Source: Alphaproteobacteria bacterium
Lineage (GTDB): Bacteria > Pseudomonadota > Alphaproteobacteria > Micavibrionales > Micavibrionaceae
NCBI GenBank assembly: GCA_020443075.1
Contig: JAGRIU010000019.1
Span: forward strand, 1 to 35,067
DNA length: 35,067 bases
Direction of reading: 5' to 3'
Below are positions 10,121-17,656 of the stretch, piece after piece. The notes under the pieces are model-generated. The model did no database searches, was not told where the DNA came from, and was given only the letters and a program-made list of their open reading frames with translations. Each line of letters starts with the position of its first letter. Positions within the stretch are counted from its first letter, which is position 1. Position numbers and translations under genes: made by a program.

Positions 10121-10130
10121 ATTCTAGCAC
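10121..10130 (-). promoter_or_regulatory. Candidate icd promoter, same extended -10 box as acnA
   Basis: On the minus strand GTGCTAGAAT (10130-10121) is identical to the 10-mer upstream of acnA and reads as TGn followed by TAGAAT. It ends 33 bases before the icd ATG. The -35 region 17 bases upstream (TTAGAT) is weak, as expected for extended -10 promoters. Sequence matching only. Confidence 0.4.
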
Positions 10131-10145
10131 CTATTGGAGACAAAT

Positions 10146-11549
10146 CTAAGAGGTGGAATGCGCCTCTTCCTTACTTCCGATTCCGGGTGTGTCATTCCGG
10201 GCGGGGGGCGCATACTTGAGAATGAGGTAACCGATACCGGCGGATATGAGGGAGGCCAACAAAACGCCGAGACGGATATAAACCTGCATAGCCTCATCTT
10301 CAAACGCCAGAGAGCCTATAAAGAGTGACATGGTGAAGCCAATACCGCACAGTACAGAAACAGCGTAGAGCTGGAGCCATGTCACACCGCGCGGCATCGG
10401 TGACAGTCCCGTCTTTATAGCCAGCACCAGCATTGAGAAAATCCCCAGTTGTTTGCCGATGCTCAGGCCCGCGACAATGCCCAGAAGCAACGGTTCACTT
10501 AGGGTTTTCAGGCTCATTCCCGTAAAGGGCAATCCGGCGTTGGCGAAGGCAAAGATCGGTAAAATCGCATAAGCCACCCATGGATGAAGGGCATGTTCCA
10601 GGCGCTCGCCCGGGGATTCTTCCGCGCCCTCTTCACTCCCTCCGCTATCATCCGGTCTTTTCATCGGGATAAACAACGCGGTCAGAACGCCTGCCAAGGT
10701 TGCGTGCACGCCTGATTTCAGCACGGCAACCCAAAGGATTGTCCCCAATATGATATAGGGAGAAATTGATAAAACGCCGCGACGGTTTAAAAGGATAAGC
10801 CCTAAAAGCGCTATAGCCCCAACGTAGAGGGGCTGAATCGCCAGACCGCTGGTATAGAAAAAGGCAATAATCAAAATCGCACCCAGATCGTCTATCACGG
10901 CAATAGCCGTGAGCAGGACTTTAAGGCGTGTGGGGGCCCGGCTGCCCAGCAGCGCCAACACGCCTAGCGCGAAGGCTATATCTGTGGCGGCCGGAATGGC
11001 CCACCCCGACAAATTTTGCGGATGAGATTGATTGATAAGCCAGAAAATCAGGGCCGGCACTATCATGCCGCCGCCCGCGGCCAAGGCGGGCAGCAAAATT
11101 CTTCCGCGCGAAGACAGCTCGCCGCTGACGATCTCGCGTTTAATTTCCAACCCGACCAGTAAAAAAAACAGGGCCATAAAACCGTCGTTAATCCAGTGCA
11201 GAATTGATTTTTTGATTTCATAATCAAAACTGCCTTGAAGATCATCGAATCCGATGCGGAATTTAATGTGATTGAGGATGCTGTCGTACAGACCGAACAG
11301 GGGCGTATTGGCTATAATAATTGCCAGCAGAGCCGCAATGGCCAGTATAATTCCGCCAGATGCCTCCAGATGTAAAAAATGCGTGGCCGCGTTAATGATA
11401 CGCTTGGCTCCCGACCCGGTTTCTGCGGCCACATATCCGGCTTTCTCGACGGCTGAATGCGCAATCTCTTCGACCGCGTGGACAACTCCATGTCCAGCGC
11501 CTTCCATTAAGCCTTCGGGCGTTTTTTTGTTATTTTCATCATCTATCAT
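10146..11549 (-). CDS. nhaA: Na+/H+ antiporter NhaA
   Basis: This inner-membrane secondary antiporter expels Na+ (and Li+) in exchange for protons. The two essential adjacent aspartates are Asp220-Asp221 in AIAVIDDLGAILI. The unwound-helix motif AATDIAFALGV carries Asp190, and FFLLVGLEIKRE lies before it. About eleven hydrophobic segments are visible. At 467 residues it is longer than E. coli NhaA (388), with an N-terminal cytosolic extension of about 50 residues predicted to be amphipathic and an acidic insert (GGSEEGAEESPGERLE) in a loop near residue 305. It is divergent from nhaD across 196 bp and lies upstream of icd on the same strand. The start is the furthest upstream Met; no clear ribosome-binding site is seen, and Met15 is an alternative. 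Confidence 0.93.
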   Translation of the reverse strand: MIDDENNKKTPEGLMEGAGHGVVHAVEEIAHSAVEKAGYVAAETGSGAKRIINAATHFLHLEASGGIILAIAALLAIIIANTPLFGLYDSILNHIKFRIGFDDLQGSFDYEIKKSILHWINDGFMALFFLLVGLEIKREIVSGELSSRGRILLPALAAGGGMIVPALIFWLINQSHPQNLSGWAIPAATDIAFALGVLALLGSRAPTRLKVLLTAIAVIDDLGAILIIAFFYTSGLAIQPLYVGAIALLGLILLNRRGVLSISPYIILGTILWVAVLKSGVHATLAGVLTALFIPMKRPDDSGGSEEGAEESPGERLEHALHPWVAYAILPIFAFANAGLPFTGMSLKTLSEPLLLGIVAGLSIGKQLGIFSMLVLAIKTGLSPMPRGVTWLQLYAVSVLCGIGFTMSLFIGSLAFEDEAMQVYIRLGVLLASLISAGIGYLILKYAPPARNDTPGIGSKEEAHSTS

Positions 11550-11745
11550 CGGCTTTGATCATAAAGCATACGCGCAGGAGGTACAGCCTCTTTCACCCGC
11601 TTTTTCACGTATTTTGCATTTCCGGCGTATAAATTTTATTTATCTCGATTTAGATGACCGTGCGGGTTGACAAGTCCGTCCATTCTTGGGATGAGTTTCC
11701 CGCATAGAATTTGTTTTATACACAATACAAAAGGCTGACGGCCCT
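11550..11745. promoter_or_regulatory. Divergent nhaA-nhaD promoter region
   Basis: This 196-bp gap separates two antiporter genes transcribed outward. On the plus strand TAGAAT (11705-11710) lies 35 bases before the nhaD ATG and resembles the -10 boxes proposed for acnA and icd, but no good -35 box is at the usual distance. A TTGACA (11667-11672) is too far from it. I see no clear operator. Ion-sensing riboswitches are known upstream of nhaA genes, but I could not recognise one here. Confidence 0.35.
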
Positions 11746-13206
11746 ATGAACATTTTACCCCTTCTCTTTTTTATCGGTGCTCTTCTGTACGGCTTTCCAG
11801 CCGCGGCTATGGAAGCCGGCACTGCGGAAACAGCCTACCCCATTCCGGCCACGCATGTCGGCGCCTTGTTTTGTGTGGCTGTTTTTATCGTCTCTTATAT
11901 CTTCGTTTTGCTCGAAGAACGCATCCATATGCCCAAATCCAAGCCGGTGATGTTGGGGGCCGCTATTATCTGGATTACGATTGCGCTGATTGCGCCCGGT
12001 TATGACATTGGCCACGAAGAGCTGCATAATGCGGCCATACACGGGCTGGAAGAATACAGCAGCTTGTTGCTCTTTTTGCTGGCGGCGATGACCTATATCA
12101 ATGCGATGGAAGACCGCAAGGTGTTTGCGACATTGCGGGTCAAACTGATTGAAGCCGGGCTGAATATGCGCCAGCTGTTCTGGGCCACGGGAAGCATCGC
12201 GTTTTTTCTGTCTCCGGTGGCGGATAACCTGACGACAGCCCTGATTTTGGGCGCTGTTATTTTGGCTTTGGGCAAAGATGACCGAAAGTTCGTCGCTTTG
12301 TCCTGTATTAACGTGGTCAGTGCCGCCAATGCCGGCGGGGCGTTTTCTCCTTTTGGAGATATTACGACCTTGATGGTCTGGCAGGCGGGCAAAGTCGACT
12401 TTTTCGAGTTTGTAGATTTGTTTATCCCCTCGGCCGTGAATTTTCTGGTTCCGGCGGTTGCCATGAGCCTTTTCATCCCTAAAGATTTGCCGGCGCCGCT
12501 GCATGACGACGTTCATATTCTGCGCGGCGGACGACGCGTCATATTGCTGGGGTTGTGCACGATCGCCACGGCTGTGAGCTTTGAACAGGCTTTGGGATTG
12601 CCGCCGTTTCTGGGGATGATGGCAGGTCTGTCTTTCCTTTTAATCCTGTCCTACCACGTTAGAATCACCGGGCGCGGGCGACCGGAAGATAATTTCGATG
12701 TTCTGCATCTGGTTAAACGTGCAGAGTGGGATACGCTGCTCTTTTTCTACGGCATTATTTTCAGTGTGAGCGGCCTGAGCTTCCTTGGCTATATGGAGCT
12801 GGCGTCCAGCAGCATGTTCGGAGCGCTGGGGGCCAGTTACACGAATGTTCTGCTGGGGGTTTCCTCAGCCGTCATTGATAACATTCCGGTGATGTTTGCT
12901 GTTTTGAGCATGAATCCGGATATGTCACATTTCCAATGGCTTTTGATCACGCTGACCACCGGTGTGGGCGGCAGCATGCTTTCGATCGGCTCGGCGGCGG
13001 GCGTAGCGTTGATGGGGGCTGCCAAGGGGCAATATACGTTTATGAGCCACCTGAAATGGACGCCTGTGCTGATTTTAGGCTATGCAGCGGCGATCGGGGC
13101 GCATTTCCTGATCAACGGGCACATGAATGTCCCGCATAACGCTCTTGAAGGCACGTCCGCTCAACACAGCGTTGAAGCCGTACACAAACCGGAAATTTCA
13201 CATTAA
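11746..13206 (+). CDS. nhaD: Na+/H+ antiporter NhaD
   Basis: This is an integral membrane antiporter of the NhaD/ion-transporter superfamily, 486 residues with about 12 hydrophobic segments. The N-terminal segment (1-21) looks like a signal peptide. SPVADNLTTALILG and AANAGGAFSPFGDITTLMVW are the diagnostic motifs with polar residues inside the membrane; DNIPVMFAV and GSMLSIGSAAGVALMG form the matching inverted half. NhaD proteins usually work at alkaline pH and complement NhaA, and the divergent arrangement fits a shared salt/pH response. The stop is interlocked (TTAA, 13203-13206) with that of the convergent prophage holin, so this is the last chromosomal gene before the prophage. Confidence 0.93.
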   Translation: MNILPLLFFIGALLYGFPAAAMEAGTAETAYPIPATHVGALFCVAVFIVSYIFVLLEERIHMPKSKPVMLGAAIIWITIALIAPGYDIGHEELHNAAIHGLEEYSSLLLFLLAAMTYINAMEDRKVFATLRVKLIEAGLNMRQLFWATGSIAFFLSPVADNLTTALILGAVILALGKDDRKFVALSCINVVSAANAGGAFSPFGDITTLMVWQAGKVDFFEFVDLFIPSAVNFLVPAVAMSLFIPKDLPAPLHDDVHILRGGRRVILLGLCTIATAVSFEQALGLPPFLGMMAGLSFLLILSYHVRITGRGRPEDNFDVLHLVKRAEWDTLLFFYGIIFSVSGLSFLGYMELASSSMFGALGASYTNVLLGVSSAVIDNIPVMFAVLSMNPDMSHFQWLLITLTTGVGGSMLSIGSAAGVALMGAAKGQYTFMSHLKWTPVLILGYAAAIGAHFLINGHMNVPHNALEGTSAQHSVEAVHKPEISH

Positions 13207-13718
13207 TTCCAATAAATTACCTCTTCTGGCGGATTCAATTTCTTATCTTCGGAGCGTTTGTAGACGTAAATGCCGAGCACAGACAGGCCGACGGCCCAGA
13301 TGGCGCTTAAAGATCCCATAGCGTTTAGCACCAATACGGACCGACTTGTATCGAATATTATAACATAGGCAATTCCCAGCATTTGCGCGGCCCATGTGAG
13401 CGCCATAAGGTAGCCGAAAGTCGGGCGCATGCGGCGAACATATTTATCTTCGCTGGCGATTTCGGCGCGCAGCGATTTGTTAATCTCGGCGATATTTTCG
13501 CGCAGTTCGTCCGATTTCATTTGCGCCAATGTTTCGGCGTGGCGGTTGGCTTCTGCGATTTGTTCGGGGGCGATCTGCCCGGCTTTCATCGCCTCTTCGA
13601 CCTTATCCAGCGCATCGGCTGCGCCTTTGGTCAGAGGATTGTCTATGTTTTTCAGGGCTTCGCCGACCAAAGCGATCAGTACGGGCAAGCCTATTTTTGT
13701 GAGAATTGTTTCAAGCAT
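13203..13718 (-). CDS. Three-TM holin of gene-transfer-agent type
   Basis: Holins form inner-membrane lesions that release endolysin. The N-terminal segment (about 8-20) is hydrophobic. It is followed by a charged helical stretch (35-92) and a conserved RRMRPTFGYLMALTWAAQ motif leading into two transmembrane segments (about 102-122 and 135-155), with a lysine-rich tail. This matches the family named holin of 3TMs for gene-transfer release. The endolysin gene ends only 4 bases upstream, so the two are translationally coupled. It is the last minus-strand prophage gene, and its stop interlocks with that of nhaD. Confidence 0.8.
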   Translation of the reverse strand: MLETILTKIGLPVLIALVGEALKNIDNPLTKGAADALDKVEEAMKAGQIAPEQIAEANRHAETLAQMKSDELRENIAEINKSLRAEIASEDKYVRRMRPTFGYLMALTWAAQMLGIAYVIIFDTSRSVLVLNAMGSLSAIWAVGLSVLGIYVYKRSEDKKLNPPEEVIYWN

Positions 13719-13722
13719 GCGT

Positions 13723-14220
13723 TTATCCTGTTGTTAATGTGTAGAAAATATGCCGCCCGATGATGGCGTTGGGTTTTTCGCCTTTAGCCCAGTACGGGGC
13801 AACGTAATCGGCGTGATAATGCGTTGCGCCCAATGTCGGGTCTTCGCTGGAGCGTAGCGTTCCGGCAACGGCGCGCCGGGCAATGCGCAGGGCGGTTGCG
13901 AAATACAGATTGCTTTCATCCACGGCCTGAAGTTTGCGGAAGTTCGGATCGGAGCGGTTCCAACAGGAAAATTGATAAGGCTTCTGGCAGACCTGAATGA
14001 TGGTGTTGCCCCACCAGTAATGGCCGTGAGTTCGCGCCACTTTCACGCGGTTGAGCACCACGTGGGCGACAGCCTCCATGCCGATCGTGCCTTCGGTTCG
14101 CGCCTCGCCCCAGAGCGTGCGGGCCAGCACATCGATTTCGAGGCGTTTATAGAATGCTTCGGCATCGGCGCGCGCAGGCACATCCGATCCGCCAATGGCG
14201 GTCAGGGTCGGTTTTTTCAT
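13723..14220 (-). CDS. SleB-type cell wall hydrolase (endolysin)
   Basis: This peptidoglycan hydrolase is probably a phage endolysin. I set the start at MKKPTL because AAGGAG lies 7 bases upstream; the frame extends 21 codons further without such a site. The SleB/Hydrolase_2 core begins at DVLARTLWGEARTEG (31-45), with Glu39 as the likely catalytic acid. MEAVAHVVLNRV (48-59), YQFSCWN and LGATHYHADYV follow. No signal peptide is seen, so export through the holin is expected. At 166 residues it is normal for phage members. Its neighbours are the holin (downstream) and a coiled-coil membrane protein (upstream). Confidence 0.85.
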   Translation of the reverse strand: MKKPTLTAIGGSDVPARADAEAFYKRLEIDVLARTLWGEARTEGTIGMEAVAHVVLNRVKVARTHGHYWWGNTIIQVCQKPYQFSCWNRSDPNFRKLQAVDESNLYFATALRIARRAVAGTLRSSEDPTLGATHYHADYVAPYWAKGEKPNAIIGRHIFYTLTTG

Positions 14221-14302
14221 GATTTTTCTCCTTATTTGTTTTCGGGCATTCGCCCGCCTCGCACTTGCTCGGTACAATTTCAAAAATCATGTTTTTGAAA
14301 TC

Positions 14303-14350
14303 ACTATTCTTTGTTTTCCCCAACCTTCCTAAAGTCGGTTGGGGCCTTAA
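14303..14350. repeat. Hairpin repeat, copy 2
   Basis: The core CCCCAACC-N11-GGTTGGGG-CCTTA is identical to the copy at 3819-3850, with partly conserved flanks. It lies between the endolysin start (14220) and the end of the upstream gene (14419). A reading frame through each copy on the minus strand ends in the same peptide (TDFRKVG), but this only reflects the shared DNA. Confidence 0.7.
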
Positions 14351-14418
14351 TACGCATATCGAGATATTTGTTTTGAGGCCCTAACCAAGCTTGCGCCGGT
14401 AGGGATAGGCGGAAGCCG

Positions 14419-14739
14419 TTACTCGCTTTTGGCTTTAAGCGCTTCGGCTTTGAGGGCGGTTTTGTCGAGCTTGGCCTCGATACGCAGCAAATGCTCGACC
14501 AGCCGGGTTTCCAGCGAACGTAAATCCGTGTGCGAGGCGTAGGTCTTGGCGACTTCGAGTTTGAAAGCGGCAAGCGCCTCGCGGAGCTGGTCAGAGCGGC
14601 GGTCGAGCAGGTTTTGCAGGTGATCAATGTCGCGCTGATTGTCCTGGCGCGTCCGCCAGATCAGCGCGAACAGGCCGGCCATGGCGGGCAGATCAACAAC
14701 TGTGATCCACCACGCCAGATCTTCGGAAATGAGGGTCAT
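14419..14739 (-). CDS. Small membrane-anchored coiled-coil protein of the lysis module
   Basis: I start it at MTLISEDLAW, which has AAGGA 8 bases upstream; the longer frame begins inside a repeat. The 106-residue product has one hydrophobic segment (about 9-26, WWITVVDLPAMAGLFALIW) and then a long charged helix of coiled-coil type (30-100). It lies between the large terminase and the endolysin, where spanins or anti-holins are common. An Rz-like spanin or a haemolysin XhlA-like role is possible, but I do not recognise a specific family. Confidence 0.65.
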   Translation of the reverse strand: MTLISEDLAWWITVVDLPAMAGLFALIWRTRQDNQRDIDHLQNLLDRRSDQLREALAAFKLEVAKTYASHTDLRSLETRLVEHLLRIEAKLDKTALKAEALKAKSE

Positions 14740-14761
14740 GAGCGTGTCCTTATTGTTTTTT

Positions 14762-14908
14762 AACCACCAAGGCACGGAGACACCAAGTTTTTCTTTGTTG
14801 CCGCGCCGAAGGCGCAATAAAAATAAACTTTCAGCCTGCCGAATGTTTTTATTGCCTGCGGCGCATAGGTTTTTTGCGATATCTTGGTGCCTTGGTGTCT
14901 TGGTGGTT
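14762..14908. repeat. MITE-like palindromic element with CACCAAG-rich terminal inverted repeats
   Basis: The left arm (14762-14787) and the reverse complement of the right arm (14883-14908) match at 22 of 26 bases, beginning AACCACCAAG. A second inner pair, built around GCGCC/GGCGC and AATAAAAA (about 14803-14823 against 14846-14865), is also inverted. The whole 147 bp can fold into one long hairpin. It has no coding potential and lies between terminase and the coiled-coil gene. CACCAAG-type heptamer repeats of this kind occur in many bacterial genomes (recall). Confidence 0.65.
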
Positions 14909-14918
14909 TTATCCTTTT

Positions 14919-16571
14919 TTAAACTTTAAAATCGGTGTGGGCTTTGTGGGCTTTGGCGTTGTTCATCCAGTTATGGCCACCTTGGCCGTATATGCGGGCC
15001 AAGCGGTCGGGCTGGGCGGCGAGCGCTCCGGCGGCGGCGTCGAGGCCGTCATCATGGGTTTTTGTGCTATCGGGCCGCCATTCGCGCATTTCCATGAGAA
15101 ACGGCGTGGCCTTGACGCTTTCATGCACGTAAAGGCGGCGCGCGGCCAAGAGCGCATCGAAGCTTTCAAGGATGCGTTGGGCTTTATTGCGGCTCTGGCT
15201 GATTTCCTTGACGGCGGCGGGCGCTTTGGCCTTGGCCAGTTCATTGCGCAATATATTGGGTAAAAACTTGCCGATGCCGTTGGTTTCGACGATCAGCGAG
15301 GGCAAATAATGCGCCCGCGCGATTTCGGCGACGATGCGGCATTGCTGGGTGGCCTCGTCCGTTTCGCTGGCTGCTTGGGTTTTAATATAGGCCATGTGGT
15401 GCAGGTAATAGTTTCCGTCCGCATCACCGTAGACGACGGCCAGCACGCTGTGGTCGCCCTTGGCGCTTCCGAAGGCCGGGTCCCAGTAGGCGGAGGCGGC
15501 GATGAGTTTTGTACAAGAGTCCCTTCCCCCTTGAGGGGGAAGGTTAGGATGGGGGTGTATGGTTTCAAGGGATACACCCTCCCCCTTGCCCCCTCCCTCA
15601 AGGGAGGGGGAGATTATTTTGGGAGAGGGGGGACTTAAATAGAGGGTATTCAATTCTTTAACGTAATCTATTTTTTCTCCATAAAAGCGCAAAAGGTCCG
15701 GGTTGAAGCGGCCTTGGGCAATGTTGACCGGGCGCAGCATCATTTGGCTGGCGAATTTGTTCGGCCCTGCGGCCACGCGCATGCGCATGATATCGTCTTC
15801 GCTATAACGTTCGATCCATGCGCTTTCACCCCGCTCATTGAGGATGGGCAGTTTCAGGCGTTTAAAGCCGTCCAGAAATGCCCGTTCCTCGCCGATTTCC
15901 GCACGCGGGCTTTCGGCGTAGATGGTGAAATAGGTGTGCGGCGTGCCGACATAGAGCTGCGTGCCGCCGGGGACGAGGACAAATTCCATTTCATTCAAGG
16001 CATTGCGCAAGTTTTCGCGTTTTTCGGCCGTTTCGCAGGTGTTCGGCACCTCCACATCATCGCAGATGACGATATCGGCGCGGCTGCCCGTGATGTTCGA
16101 GCCGATACCGCGCGCCAGCATGGAGGGATCGCGCAGCTCCAGCATGCGTTTAACGGTGAAGCGATCGGCCGCCCACTGATCGGGCTTATCGGGCAGTAAA
16201 TGGGGCGTAAGGGGGTGGCGCTCAAGGATGCGTTTGACGTTCCTGACCATTTTCGCCGCCAGAGGTTGATCGGCCGCTAAAACAAGGATACGCAAATCCG
16301 CCTTGCGATATAAAAGCCAGGCCGCGAACAGGCCGACAATCGTGCTTTTGCCCGCGCTGCGGAAGGCCATCAGCAGCAGGTGCGTATCGCCCTTTTTCCA
16401 CGCCGTTTCCAGCCAGAGCGCCATATCCAGATGGATTTGCGGCGTGCGCTGGTTCATGCGCTGGTTCCACAGAACGAGAAACAGGCGGAAGTCGGCTTCG
16501 CTCACATCGTGTTTGTTCGATTGCGGGGTCGTGGGCGCAGGCGGTGGGGTGTGCGGGGGTTTGTGGCTCAT
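14919..16571 (-). CDS. Phage terminase large subunit with an in-frame repeat insertion
   Basis: TerL pumps DNA into proheads and cuts it. The ATPase part has the Walker A motif AFRSAGKST (69-77, Lys75), the Walker B motif ADIVICDDVE (165-174) and a coupling motif YVGTPH (207-212). The nuclease part has Asp364 in AYWDPAFGSAKGDHS, a VETNG acidic motif and HDDGLDAAAGAL. Between the two domains, residues about 311-355 form a low-complexity Pro/Gly stretch that does not fit the family. It coincides exactly with a triple DNA hairpin and looks like an inserted repeat. The frame is kept, so the protein may still work. AAGGA precedes the ATG. Its place after the tailspike matches T7 gp19. Confidence 0.9.
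   Translation of the reverse strand: MSHKPPHTPPPAPTTPQSNKHDVSEADFRLFLVLWNQRMNQRTPQIHLDMALWLETAWKKGDTHLLLMAFRSAGKSTIVGLFAAWLLYRKADLRILVLAADQPLAAKMVRNVKRILERHPLTPHLLPDKPDQWAADRFTVKRMLELRDPSMLARGIGSNITGSRADIVICDDVEVPNTCETAEKRENLRNALNEMEFVLVPGGTQLYVGTPHTYFTIYAESPRAEIGEERAFLDGFKRLKLPILNERGESAWIERYSEDDIMRMRVAAGPNKFASQMMLRPVNIAQGRFNPDLLRFYGEKIDYVKELNTLYLSPPSPKIISPSLEGGGKGEGVSLETIHPHPNLPPQGGRDSCTKLIAASAYWDPAFGSAKGDHSVLAVVYGDADGNYYLHHMAYIKTQAASETDEATQQCRIVAEIARAHYLPSLIVETNGIGKFLPNILRNELAKAKAPAAVKEISQSRNKAQRILESFDALLAARRLYVHESVKATPFLMEMREWRPDSTKTHDDGLDAAAGALAAQPDRLARIYGQGGHNWMNNAKAHKAHTDFKV
15509..15641. repeat. Palindromic repeat inserted in frame in the terminase gene
   Basis: Three consecutive perfect hairpins are seen: CCTTCCCCC/GGGGGAAGG (15522-15543, 4-base loop), GGGTGTAT/ATACACCC (15553-15579) and CCCCCTCCCT/AGGGAGGGGG (15589-15610, 2-base loop). 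On the coding strand it adds about 44 residues containing SLEGGGKGEG and HPNLPPQGGR, peptides familiar from palindromic repeats read through in other genomes. It separates the ATPase and nuclease domains. The boundaries are estimated from where terminase-like sequence stops and resumes. Confidence 0.75.
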
Positions 16572-16616
16572 GCATCGTCCTTGCTTTCGGTTGTTTGAGG
16601 GAAATTACGGGCAATA

Positions 16617-16655
16617 AAAAACCCCGCCGCTCTTTACGCCGAGGGGCGGGGTTTT
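16617..16655. terminator. Bidirectional intrinsic terminator
   Basis: CCCCGCC (16622-16628) pairs with GGCGGGG (16645-16651), flanked by AAAAA on the left and TTTT on the right, so it can work on both strands. It lies between the 139-residue gene and the large terminase on the minus strand, so terminase probably needs its own promoter or antitermination. Confidence 0.75.
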
Positions 16656-16680
16656 GAAATACGTTTAAAGCTTTTAATAT

Positions 16681-17100
16681 TTAGCCTGGGCTTCGCTCCT
16701 GATTTACGGGCGCGTATTGCGTCAAGGCGGCAAGCAAGCTCCCTTCTTCCAATCCTTGCTTTAATTCTATATCCTGTAACATCAATTCGAGAAGCGCTTG
16801 TGGGTCAGGGGCAAAAAACACTACCGTATCGTCCTGCGCAGGCGTGACTTCCGCTCCGCCTTCTTCGATTTGCTTCAATTGATATCGGGCCAATATGTCC
16901 TTGCGATGATTCCAAACAAAGACGTTCACCGTATCCCGTCCTTGTGAATCTTTGCTCTCTATCTGAAAATTCATTGCGTGAGGCGTTGTATATAGTTTGT
17001 TTAAAGCCTGGCTGACCAAGCCTTCCAATTGAGATGTTTCCCGCGTCGGAGTATAGGTCTGGCCCGCTTGTTGCCAATTTTGCACATTTTGTGTTGTCAT
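16681..17100 (-). CDS. Hypothetical phage protein, 139 residues
   Basis: This is a soluble, acidic protein with a Gln/Thr-rich N-terminus (1-30), then a helix-rich segment (25-45), a beta-rich centre (48-80) and an acidic helical end. There are no membrane segments and no motif I recognise. A moderate ribosome-binding site (AAAGGTG) precedes the ATG. It lies between a candidate small terminase and the large terminase and is followed by a strong terminator. A packaging or regulatory role is conceivable only from position. Confidence 0.6.
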   Translation of the reverse strand: MTTQNVQNWQQAGQTYTPTRETSQLEGLVSQALNKLYTTPHAMNFQIESKDSQGRDTVNVFVWNHRKDILARYQLKQIEEGGAEVTPAQDDTVVFFAPDPQALLELMLQDIELKQGLEEGSLLAALTQYAPVNQERSPG

Positions 17101-17175
17101 CGTTACACCTTTAATATTACCTGATTACCATTACGTAGCGGCCTTATAATCCTATTGTTAAAATATGTCAAATTT

Positions 17176-17481
17176 TTACTGCTCCCGCCCCAGTTCTTTT
17201 TCCGCGTTTTCGATCAGGCTTTGCAGCATGGCCTGATGGTTGGCGTCTTCAACCTCCGGGTCGGGCAGGTCGGCCCAGCGCGCGAGCTTGATCAGCAGCT
17301 CGATATGGGCGATGGCGATCTTGCAGGCATCGTGGTGGGCTTTGAACTCTTTCGCTTTGTTCTCTTCGGGCGTTGTTGCCTCGTCTTCGGCAAAGCGGCG
17401 GTAAGAGGCCAGCGCCGTTTCGATGGCGTGGGGTAAAAACTCGGCAATCGCGCAGCGTGTGCGCGCTTCTATTTTTGGCAT
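17176..17481 (-). CDS. Possible small terminase subunit
   Basis: This 101-residue, almost wholly helical, charged protein starts MPKIEARTRC, with AAGGA 11 bases upstream. It occupies the place of T7 gp18 (small terminase, 89 residues), downstream of the tail genes and upstream of the large terminase. The central AKEFKAHHDACKIAIAHIELLIKLARW is a long amphipathic helix, which would suit oligomer formation. There is no clear helix-turn-helix, so the name rests on size, composition and position. It could equally be an unrelated phage protein. Confidence 0.5.
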   Translation of the reverse strand: MPKIEARTRCAIAEFLPHAIETALASYRRFAEDEATTPEENKAKEFKAHHDACKIAIAHIELLIKLARWADLPDPEVEDANHQAMLQSLIENAEKELGREQ

Positions 17482-17546
17482 AGAGAGTGGTCCTTGGGGC
17501 TATTGAGGGGGATTGGGTAGAGATTTACGGGCGCGTGAACATCACG

Positions 17547-17582
17547 TTCATAAGAGCATTTCTTGTGTTAATGTTTCTTTGA
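17547..17582. repeat. Direct repeat flanking a two-gene cassette, left copy
   Basis: 36 bases match 18946-18981 at 31 positions, with the last 23 (17560-17582) identical. The two copies bracket about 1.4 kb carrying two plus-strand genes for exported proteins. The left copy lies in the leader of the first gene; the right copy lies within the end of the convergent minus-strand gene. Confidence 0.7.
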
Positions 17583-17656
17583 AACCTCTCGTTTTCTTCC
17601 TCATTTCCATTAGAAAACAAAAGACAACTCCAGAACATTTCACTAGAGTTGTGCTT

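Noticed and set aside
9185-10219. Long plus-strand frame (344 codons) opposite icd
   Set aside because: It is a shadow of the highly conserved icd gene; its product has no recognisable features and there is no ribosome-binding site.
11550-11745. Lithium or sodium riboswitch upstream of nhaA
   Set aside because: Such RNAs are known before nhaA genes, but I could not identify the conserved core; a covariance-model search would decide.
14304-14627. Minus-strand frame ending in the same peptide as another at 3806-4081
   Set aside because: The shared ending TDFRKVG comes only from the repeated hairpin DNA; the rest overlaps better-supported genes.
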